A stretch of DNA of 10,672 bases from Flavobacteriaceae bacterium. GTDB taxonomy: Bacteria > Bacteroidota > Bacteroidia > Flavobacteriales > Flavobacteriaceae. Where the stretch lies: positions 1 to 10,672 of the forward strand of contig JAIEMH010000008.1 in assembly GCA_019752245.1 (NCBI GenBank), read 5' to 3'. Below, piece after piece: positions 1-5,852 of this stretch. How positions within the stretch are numbered: the stretch's first letter is position 1; each line of letters starts with the position of its first letter. Both the position numbers and the translations under genes were made by a program. The notes under the pieces are model-generated. The model was not told where the DNA came from. It saw only the letters and a program-made list of their open reading frames with translations, and did no database searches.

Positions 1-1383
1 ATGACCACCAGGACGAAAAACCAAATTGCCGTTTTCATCTCTAAAAGGATTTCCGTCTAAATCTAAAGCAACAACATCGGTAGCTTTGTCTTGATAGGAA
101 TATTTTACTTGAATTGTAATTTTATTTTCTTGTTCAAACTTTGGTTTTATTTCAGAAATTATAGTTTCAAAACTTTGTTGGTGTTCTTCAGAAACTGTAA
201 AATGCAAATGCGATTTTTCATTTGATGTAGCATAAAAAACACACTCACTTAGATGCTCTTCAATGGCAGTAGCAATGTGAGAATCGTATTTATGAAATGG
301 TAAAATTGCCTTAGGTTTATCAGCAAAATTATAATGATTTGGCGAAAGCATTACTTTTATAAAACCATAATCTTTGGTATCATTGTCCCAATTATTATAA
401 TCTGGATGAATGGCTTTTGCAGTTTCTAAAACATCATTGTAGAAAGGGAATTTTTCTTTGGCAACTAAAAATATTGGAAGGTTTTTGTCTTTTTTTCTAT
501 TTACGTAAGCATTTATAGATTCTTCACCTATTTTATATTCGTTGAGAAACTCAATTAAAAACTTAAACATTCTACTGGCAGCTCCAGAAGCTGGAACAAA
601 CTTTTTAAGTTTTAAATTTACTTTCTTTTCATCAAAATAATTGGCATGATAAATCGCTTCGTCTTCTGAAATTGAAATAATTCCGTCGTTAATGATTGCT
701 GGTCTTTCTAAATTTATTTTAGGCAAACCGTTTCTTAAAATCTTGAATTGCTGTTCTAAAACTTCTAGATTTATTTTTCTATTATAGATTTCAACAAAGT
801 CAAATGAATTTAATCCTAATGTTTTGGCAATTGTAAAATCGCGAATGATTTTTGATGCTTTTTTAAAACGTTCTTCTTTATTGCCTGATATTTTGATGTA
901 TGGCTTTTTATACTCAATTAGTGCTTTTTCAAAAATTGCCAATGTTTTATCTCTTTCTTCGGGCTTATCTCTTAAATCATCGTTTTCCCAAGGCACATCA
1001 ATATCTGTTAGAAAAAACAAATCATATTTATGCTTTTTTGCTGCTTTTTCTAAACTAGCATCGCAAAATCCGTAATAAATTTCAGAAAAAACTTTGGTTA
1101 CCATTAAATTGGTATCGCAAAACAAATAGTTGTTAGCCGTAGCAAGAGCTTCGTTCTCAAGTTTAGTTTGTCCAATAGCAATTGGTAATAAATCTTCAGA
1201 CTGACAAATTTCTTTTTTAGAATTCCATTTATCTTGTAGATAGTCACGAGCAAACTCCGGAATCCAAACCGAGTTGAATTCCTGAGCTAACTGTTGTGCT
1301 AATGTGGTTTTTCCAGTAGATTCTGGACCATACATTGCTATTTTGATTATTTCTGAGTGTAACTGTTTAAGATTTTCTTCCAT
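1..1383 (-). CDS. NadR-like ribosylnicotinamide kinase fused to a DUF4301 domain (partial, runs off window)
   Basis: My translation of the minus strand from the ATG at 1381-1383 gives 461 codons without a stop, leaving the window at base 1. Residues 1-181 look like the NadR-type P-loop kinase that phosphorylates nicotinamide riboside to NMN: Walker A GPESTGKT (19-26), then CDTNLMVTKV (89-98), DVPWENDDLRD (129-139) and a final GNKEERFKKA. From about residue 182 the sequence resembles DUF4301, a Bacteroidota family of unknown function: LEQQFKILRNGLP (209-221), VPASGAASRMFK (263-274) and, near the window edge, DLDGNPFRDENGNLVFRPGG. I checked the reading frame base by base across the junction (823-850); there is no stop and no internal ATG. 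The start lies inside the 3' end of pnuC (37-nt overlap), suggesting translational coupling. Kinase role is fairly secure from motif and neighbour; DUF4301 role is unknown. Confidence 0.85.
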   Translation of the reverse strand, partial: MEENLKQLHSEIIKIAMYGPESTGKTTLAQQLAQEFNSVWIPEFARDYLQDKWNSKKEICQSEDLLPIAIGQTKLENEALATANNYLFCDTNLMVTKVFSEIYYGFCDASLEKAAKKHKYDLFFLTDIDVPWENDDLRDKPEERDKTLAIFEKALIEYKKPYIKISGNKEERFKKASKIIRDFTIAKTLGLNSFDFVEIYNRKINLEVLEQQFKILRNGLPKINLERPAIINDGIISISEDEAIYHANYFDEKKVNLKLKKFVPASGAASRMFKFLIEFLNEYKIGEESINAYVNRKKDKNLPIFLVAKEKFPFYNDVLETAKAIHPDYNNWDNDTKDYGFIKVMLSPNHYNFADKPKAILPFHKYDSHIATAIEEHLSECVFYATSNEKSHLHFTVSEEHQQSFETIISEIKPKFEQENKITIQVKYSYQDKATDVVALDLDGNPFRDENGNLVFRPGGH

Positions 1384-1964
1384 TCTAAATAAGCTAATAT
1401 AGCTAAAATTGTAAAAATTAAATATTGCAATGATAACATTCCCAAACCTCTATACCAAAATAAAGGAACAGCAATACAATCACCAATAATCCACAAGGTC
1501 CAATTTTCGATTTTCTTCAAAGCCATGAACCACATACCTGTGAAAAAAATCCCTGATGTAAAAATATCAATATAATTAGGAATTTCGAGTTTGTAATTAA
1601 AAAAAACATACACAAAATACGTAATTAAAAGTGTTAGAAAGAATAAACCAATACCAATTATTTTTTCTTTGTTTGTTGTTCTTGTGATTTTCAAATCAGG
1701 TTCTTGCGATTTAGACATCCATTTGTACCAACCATAAATACTCATTATAGAATAATAAAAATTCATTGTCATGTCACCAAAATATTGCGCTTGATACAAC
1801 AAATAAACGGTAATTACTGTAGAAATCAATCCAGTTGGATAAACCCAAATGCTTTCTTTTTTGGCACAAATAACGCTTATTATTCCGAAGACAAAAACTA
1901 TAAACTCTAGAACAATTTGTGTTGTTGAAGCGTTTTTATATTGATTGAACAGGAATTCTAGCAT
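1347..1964 (-). CDS. pnuC: PnuC-family nicotinamide riboside transporter
   Basis: A 205-residue integral membrane protein, the usual PnuC length, with about seven hydrophobic segments (roughly 16-33, 39-58, 64-78, 101-122, 131-148, 155-170, 173-193). PnuC hallmarks are visible: the aromatic IYGWYKW (76-82) after helix 3, and NWTLWIIGD (154-162) late in the protein. The family lets nicotinamide riboside cross the inner membrane by facilitated diffusion, and uptake is driven by phosphorylation inside the cell. The next gene encodes a NadR-like kinase that would do exactly that, so a nicotinamide riboside substrate is more likely than thiamine (PnuT) or riboflavin (PnuX). I see no riboswitch-like leader, because its start overlaps the upstream stop by one base (TAATG). 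Inference: it is co-transcribed and translationally coupled with both neighbours. Confidence 0.9.
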   Translation of the reverse strand: MLEFLFNQYKNASTTQIVLEFIVFVFGIISVICAKKESIWVYPTGLISTVITVYLLYQAQYFGDMTMNFYYSIMSIYGWYKWMSKSQEPDLKITRTTNKEKIIGIGLFFLTLLITYFVYVFFNYKLEIPNYIDIFTSGIFFTGMWFMALKKIENWTLWIIGDCIAVPLFWYRGLGMLSLQYLIFTILAILAYLEWKKILNSYTQK

Positions 1965-2674
1965 TAGTTAAAAAAGTTTATATCGTTTTCAAAAGCGGTT
2001 CCTATTACTACTAAATCAGCTCCGGCATTGTAAGCATTTTCGATTTCTTGTTTAGTGCGAATACCTCCGCCAATAATTAATGGTATTGAAATATTTTGCG
2101 CGACCAATGTAATCATTTCTTTTGGAACAGATAATTTTGCGCCACTTCCTGCTTCTAAATAAATTAGTTTATTTCCTATAAATATTCCAGCTTGTGCGGT
2201 TTGAAGCACATATTCGGGATTATTTCTGTCTAATGGTTTGGTTTCGCTTACACGTTCAACAGCAGTTTTATTCCCACTTTCTATTAAAATATATCCTGTA
2301 GAAATAATTTCGAGATTGGTTTTATTAAGAATTGGAACCGCATTTACTTGATGTTCTATTAAATAATCTGGATTTCTACCAGACAGCAATGTTAAGAATA
2401 AAATTCCGTCAGCTTTATCAGAAATTTGCGATGGGTTTCCTGGAAAAAGTAGAATTGGTAAATTAATTTTAGATTTGAATTCGTTTATTAATTCGTCTAA
2501 ATGTGTTCCAATAAAAGAACTTCCACCAACAAAAATGTGTGTTGCTGGCGATTGGTTTATTTTTTGAATTAAATCAGAAAGATTTTCTACAGCCAACTTA
2601 TCTGGATCGAGAAGAATGGCCAGGAGTTTTTTATTTTCCGATTTTGAATTTAGTACTTCTTGGTATATTGACAT
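1964..2674 (-). CDS. pcrB: Geranylgeranylglyceryl-phosphate synthase family protein (PcrB/GGGPS)
   Basis: A 236-residue TIM-barrel prenyltransferase. The family joins sn-glycerol-1-phosphate to a long prenyl diphosphate through an ether bond, the first step of archaeal-type lipid synthesis. Motifs in order: LLDPDK (21-26, with the metal/diphosphate-binding Asp), FVGGSSF (48-54), LFPGNPSQI (76-84), YLEAGSGA (172-179), IIGGGIRT (200-207) and VVIGTAFE (222-229). The glycine-rich loops at the C-terminal ends of the strands bind the glycerol phosphate. Length fits the bacterial/archaeal group II enzymes found in Bacteroidota. The start lies 36 nt after the phosphopantetheinyl transferase stop, and the stop overlaps the pnuC ATG by one base. 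Sequence alone does not fix prenyl chain length (C20 versus C35), and the fate of the product in Bacteroidota is unclear. Confidence 0.92.
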   Translation of the reverse strand: MSIYQEVLNSKSENKKLLAILLDPDKLAVENLSDLIQKINQSPATHIFVGGSSFIGTHLDELINEFKSKINLPILLFPGNPSQISDKADGILFLTLLSGRNPDYLIEHQVNAVPILNKTNLEIISTGYILIESGNKTAVERVSETKPLDRNNPEYVLQTAQAGIFIGNKLIYLEAGSGAKLSVPKEMITLVAQNISIPLIIGGGIRTKQEIENAYNAGADLVVIGTAFENDINFFN

Positions 2675-2710
2675 TTTATTAGGAACACAGATTTGAGAAA
2701 TTCGAGAAAT

Positions 2711-3361
2711 CTACTTTACATCTTCAAAGGCGCAAACAAATATATAATCTTCTTCTGAATCAAATTGGATTTTGAATTTTTCTTCAATGTTATTAAACTT
2801 TAAAGTTGCAGTAGTTTTTTTATCTTCAAGAGAGAAACTGTCTTCAAAAATATGATTTGGAAAACTGATTCCTTTTTCGTTTTTGATTTTGAAAATACTT
2901 TCTTTGATTCCCCAAACAACAGTTGCTTTCTTAATTTTTTCTTGTTCGGATAAATTTTCTAAATGGGAAACATCCATAAATCGAGAAGCAATTTTTAAGG
3001 TTTTTTCTTTAATTTGCTCCAAATCTAATCCTACTTTTTGTTCACTAATAACAATTGCAGAAAAATCATTTGAATGTGAAATCGAAATTTCAACCTCTTT
3101 AATGCTACAACCTTGCGGCTTTATATGCGGCTTTCCAAACTCATCATAATACAAGTCAAAATCATTATAATCATTATGTTGCAATAACATTCTAACCGCT
3201 AAAAATCCTTTTTGATGGCTTTCAGATTTCATTGTTTCTAATCTGGCCAAAGAAGAATCCTTTAATCTAATTTGACTTTTAAGCACATCCAAATCCTCAG
3301 TAATCTTCCAAAGATAGAGTTTAGCAGTTTTTGACAATAATATAACTTTATGTAATGGCAT
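2711..3361 (-). CDS. 4'-phosphopantetheinyl transferase superfamily protein
   Basis: A 216-residue Sfp-type enzyme that transfers the phosphopantetheine arm of CoA to a serine of acyl- or peptidyl-carrier proteins in the cytoplasm. The classic motifs are in order: YYDEFGKPHI (71-80), ISISHS (92-97), VGLDLE (110-115, with Mg-binding D113 and E115) and WGIKESIFK (150-158, with W150, K153, E154). It is first in a minus-strand operon ahead of pcrB and is divergent from ahcY. A 216-residue length suits the broad-specificity Sfp class rather than the short AcpS type (about 120 residues). The partner is probably the fatty-acid acyl carrier protein, perhaps also a pigment (flexirubin/aryl polyene) carrier protein; the sequence cannot decide this. 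The leader is A/T-rich with no Shine-Dalgarno site, which is normal for Bacteroidota. Confidence 0.9.
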   Translation of the reverse strand: MPLHKVILLSKTAKLYLWKITEDLDVLKSQIRLKDSSLARLETMKSESHQKGFLAVRMLLQHNDYNDFDLYYDEFGKPHIKPQGCSIKEVEISISHSNDFSAIVISEQKVGLDLEQIKEKTLKIASRFMDVSHLENLSEQEKIKKATVVWGIKESIFKIKNEKGISFPNHIFEDSFSLEDKKTTATLKFNNIEEKFKIQFDSEEDYIFVCAFEDVK

Positions 3362-3447
3362 TTAGTATTTTGTTGTTTTTCAAAAGATTAAACATTTAAA
3401 CATTTCACAAATTTTAAAATAAATTATTAAAATTAAAACCTATGTTG

Positions 3448-3455
3448 TAATTTTG
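3448..3455 (+). promoter_or_regulatory. Putative Bacteroidota -7 promoter element of ahcY
   Basis: TAATTTTG matches the Bacteroidota -7 consensus TAnnTTTG exactly. It implies a transcription start near 3460 and a leader of about 30 nt before the ahcY ATG. No clear -33 TTG is visible at the usual spacing, so the call rests on the -7 box and position alone. The leader is A-rich with no Shine-Dalgarno site and is too short to hold an SAH riboswitch. Confidence 0.5.
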
Positions 3456-3489
3456 CACCAAATTATAAAAAAACAAATATACATAATAG

Positions 3490-4806
3490 ATGAGTACACA
3501 AACATTACCATTTGTAGCTTTTAAAGTGAAAGACATTTCGCTTGCAGCTTGGGGAAGAAAAGAAATTGAATTGGCTGAAGCTGAAATGCCAGGATTAATG
3601 GCTTTGAGAGCTGAATATGGTGCAACTCAACCTTTAAAAGGTGCAAGGATTGCAGGATGTCTTCACATGACTATTCAAACTGCTGTTTTAATTGAAACTT
3701 TAATTGCTCTTGGTGCTGAAGTTACTTGGTCATCTTGTAACATCTTCTCTACTCAAGATCAAGCTGCTGCTGCGATTGCTGCTGCTGGAATTCAAGTTTA
3801 TGCTTGGAAAGGTCTTGACGAAGAATCTTTTGACTGGTGTATTGAGCAAACGTTATTCTTTGGTGAAGATAGAAAACCATTGAACATGATTTTGGATGAT
3901 GGTGGAGATTTAACTAATATGGTTTTCGACCGTTACCCAGAATTGATTCCTGGAATTAAAGGTTTATCAGAAGAAACTACAACTGGTGTTCACCGTTTGT
4001 ATGAAAGAATGAAAAACGGAACTTTATTTATGCCAGCAATTAACGTAAATGATTCTGTTACTAAATCGAAATTTGATAACAAATACGGTTGTAAAGAATC
4101 TGCTGTTGATGCTGTAAGAAGAGCAACAGATATTATGTTAGCTGGAAAAAGAGTTGTTGTTTGTGGATATGGTGACGTTGGAAAAGGAACTGCGGCTTCT
4201 TTCCGTGGTGCTGGTTCTATTGTTACAGTAACTGAAATTGATCCAATTTGTGCTTTACAAGCTGCAATGGACGGATTTGAAGTGAAAAAATTAAACACTG
4301 TTGTTGCTAATGCTGATATTATCATTACAACTACTGGAAATAAAGACATCGTTCTTGGTTCACACTTTGAGCAAATGAAAGATAAAACTATCGTTTGTAA
4401 CATTGGTCACTTCGATAACGAAATTGACATGGCTTGGTTAAACAAAAACCATGGTGCGTCTAAAGTTGAAATCAAACCACAAGTTGATAAATATACTATC
4501 GCTGGAAAAGACATTCTTATCTTAGCTGAAGGTCGTTTAGTAAACTTAGGTTGTGCAACTGGTCACCCAAGTTTTGTAATGAGTAATTCATTTACAAACC
4601 AAACTTTAGCTCAAATTGAGTTATGGACTAACAGCGCAGCTTACAAAAATGAAGTGTATATGTTACCAAAACATTTAGATGAAAAAGTTGCTGCTTTACA
4701 CTTAGCTAAATTAGGAGTTGAATTAGAAACATTACGTGACGATCAAGCTGCTTATATTGGTGTTGAAGTTGCTGGACCATTCAAACCAGAATATTACAGA
4801 TACTAG
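3490..4806 (+). CDS. ahcY: S-adenosylhomocysteine hydrolase (adenosylhomocysteinase)
   Basis: A 438-residue cytoplasmic NAD-dependent enzyme that splits S-adenosylhomocysteine into adenosine and homocysteine, clearing the product inhibitor of methyltransferases and feeding methionine recycling. The Rossmann NAD-binding loop reads VVVCGYGDVGKG (222-233; G226, G228, G231). The family motifs NVNDSVTKSKFDN, GHFDNEIDM and TGHPSFVMS, and the signature C-terminus KPEYYRY, are all present. Length fits the compact form without the roughly 40-residue insert seen in many proteobacterial enzymes. It is monocistronic, divergent from the phosphopantetheinyl transferase operon, and ends in a strong terminator. 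Codon use (GCT, GGA, TTA rich) is typical of a well-expressed flavobacterial housekeeping gene. Nothing is unusual in the coding region. Confidence 0.98.
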   Translation: MSTQTLPFVAFKVKDISLAAWGRKEIELAEAEMPGLMALRAEYGATQPLKGARIAGCLHMTIQTAVLIETLIALGAEVTWSSCNIFSTQDQAAAAIAAAGIQVYAWKGLDEESFDWCIEQTLFFGEDRKPLNMILDDGGDLTNMVFDRYPELIPGIKGLSEETTTGVHRLYERMKNGTLFMPAINVNDSVTKSKFDNKYGCKESAVDAVRRATDIMLAGKRVVVCGYGDVGKGTAASFRGAGSIVTVTEIDPICALQAAMDGFEVKKLNTVVANADIIITTTGNKDIVLGSHFEQMKDKTIVCNIGHFDNEIDMAWLNKNHGASKVEIKPQVDKYTIAGKDILILAEGRLVNLGCATGHPSFVMSNSFTNQTLAQIELWTNSAAYKNEVYMLPKHLDEKVAALHLAKLGVELETLRDDQAAYIGVEVAGPFKPEYYRY

Positions 4807-4808
4807 TC

Positions 4809-4850
4809 TGATATTAGATTTTTGATATTAGATATTTGATATTAGATATT
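4809..4850 (+). repeat. Three-copy 14-bp tandem repeat after ahcY
   Basis: Three perfect-length head-to-tail units: TGATATTAGATTTT (4809-4822), TGATATTAGATATT (4823-4836) and TGATATTAGATATT (4837-4850). Units 2 and 3 are identical and unit 1 differs at one base. The array starts 2 nt after the ahcY stop and ends 9 nt before the terminator stem, so it lies in the transcribed 3' UTR. No function is assigned; replication slippage is the simplest origin. Confidence 0.85.
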
Positions 4851-4859
4851 AAATATAAG

Positions 4860-4890
4860 ACCCCGATTTCGATTTGAAGTCGGGGTTTTT
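4860..4890 (+). terminator. Rho-independent terminator of ahcY
   Basis: ACCCCGATTTC (4860-4870) pairs with GAAGTCGGGGT (4876-4886) around the loop GATTT: an 11-bp stem with one G-T wobble. A T-run follows directly (4886-4890). Only the plus strand has the T-tract, so it serves ahcY. On the minus strand it follows the end of the nuclease-like gene region and could act weakly there. Confidence 0.92.
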
Positions 4891-4923
4891 GTTTGTAAAT
4901 AAAGAATATTTTTTTCTATTTTT

Positions 4924-5055
4924 TTAGAAAACTGAATTCAAATAATTATTAAAATCATTAACAGATTTATAATGTTTTGTAATGTTTTGCACCAACCAAT
5001 CATTAAAATTATTAAACGTCTCTAATTTACCAATACGATCTACTGGAATGTCCAT
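4924..5055 (-). pseudogene. Out-of-frame C-terminal tail of the PD-(D/E)XK-like gene
   Basis: The bases after the TAG of the upstream frame hold a clean second frame on the same strand. It can be read from an ATG at 5053-5055 as 43 codons to a TAA at 4924-4926: MDIPVDRIGKLETFNNF, then DWLVQN, ending NDFNNYLNSVF. It is offset by one base from the main gene. Adding one base near 5044-5051 (for example TTC to TTTC) joins GELWT to FPVDRIGK and gives one protein of about 308 residues. The tail reads as genuine amphipathic protein rather than intergenic DNA. I infer a frameshift by a 1-nt deletion or a sequencing error. A separately translated small protein restarting at the internal ATG is possible but less likely. 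Confidence 0.6.
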
Positions 5056-5849
5056 AATTCTCCGTGTCTAGCAAAATATATTCCAATGCTGTTAATCATT
5101 TTTAAATTTGGATTAGTGTTAATCCCTCCAATTAATGACAATGAATAATACCCAATAATTTGATTTAAATGTTTTCTTTCTAATTTTAATTCTTTAGTAA
5201 CTTTAATATCTATGAGAGTATCATCAATAATTAAGTCTGCATCTGCACCTCCAACTAAAGCAGAACCATTTCCAAAACTAGGATTGATATATAAACTTCT
5301 CTTTACAATAAACTTTTCTACCTCAATAATAGAAATTAAATTTTTCAAATCTTTAACATCTGACTTGTCAAATGTTTCAAAATTCTCAGCTATAACTCTT
5401 CTTCTATAAAAAGAGTCTAATTTTCCAAGAAAAAGACAGCTAATGAGAAGTTTACTTGTAATTTTTCCTGACAAGATAAATTTTTTATAATTGTTTTCAG
5501 CTTCAATAAATCCATCATCAATTATCAAAAAAAGATCGATTGCATTTACTATCTTATCACGATTGCTTCCTATTCTGATGTTATTATTACCAATTTTTAA
5601 CAACTTAAAATTTAATGATTTCCTTGCACTTTCGGCAACCCAAGAACTTCTATAAATCAAAACATCTTTATTATGATATTCCAAATAGAATCGCATTAAA
5701 TAATCGAAAGCTGCACCAACAAGACTATAATTTGTTGAAAGTGGTACGGCTTTAATTTTAGAAACTAAATTAAATTCTGGTCTTGGAAATTCAGATTTTA
5801 ATTTATCTCTAACTTCTATATTATTTAATATAATTGATGTTAAACTCAT
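5040..5849 (-). CDS. Uncharacterised protein with PD-(D/E)XK (RecB/Cas4-like) nuclease motifs, 3' end frameshifted
   Basis: A 269-residue cytoplasmic protein without signal peptide or membrane segment; I do not recognise a named family. The motif order fits the RecB/Cas4 branch of the PD-(D/E)XK superfamily: an N-terminal GAAFDYLMR (45-53) resembling motif I, GGADADLIID (200-209; acidic D203/D205), the core DIK in LIDIKVTK (212-219; D214, K216) and QIIGY (230-234; Q-x3-Y). It ends with IGIYFARHGELW (255-266), after which the frame appears broken. If active it would be a metal-dependent DNA nuclease or nicking enzyme, but no helicase, methylase or defence partner is beside it. Its ATG lies 3 nt after the stop of the S9 peptidase gene, so the two are probably co-transcribed, although no functional link is evident. 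Fold inference moderate; function unknown. Confidence 0.75.
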   Translation of the reverse strand: MSLTSIILNNIEVRDKLKSEFPRPEFNLVSKIKAVPLSTNYSLVGAAFDYLMRFYLEYHNKDVLIYRSSWVAESARKSLNFKLLKIGNNNIRIGSNRDKIVNAIDLFLIIDDGFIEAENNYKKFILSGKITSKLLISCLFLGKLDSFYRRRVIAENFETFDKSDVKDLKNLISIIEVEKFIVKRSLYINPSFGNGSALVGGADADLIIDDTLIDIKVTKELKLERKHLNQIIGYYSLSLIGGINTNPNLKMINSIGIYFARHGELWTFQ

Positions 5850-5852
5850 TAA

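Noticed and set aside
3400..3489. SAM/SAH riboswitch upstream of ahcY
   Set aside because: The inferred leader is only about 30 nt, AT-rich and without paired segments; no room for an aptamer.
3990..4403. 137-codon minus-strand frame inside ahcY
   Set aside because: It lies wholly within a highly conserved housekeeping gene on the other strand and has no recognisable domain; a shadow of ahcY codons.
4912..4931. AT-only hairpin TTTTCTA-loop-TAGAAAA near the end of the nuclease-like tail
   Set aside because: A 7-bp stem with a single G-C pair and a T6 loop is too weak to call a terminator in such AT-rich DNA.
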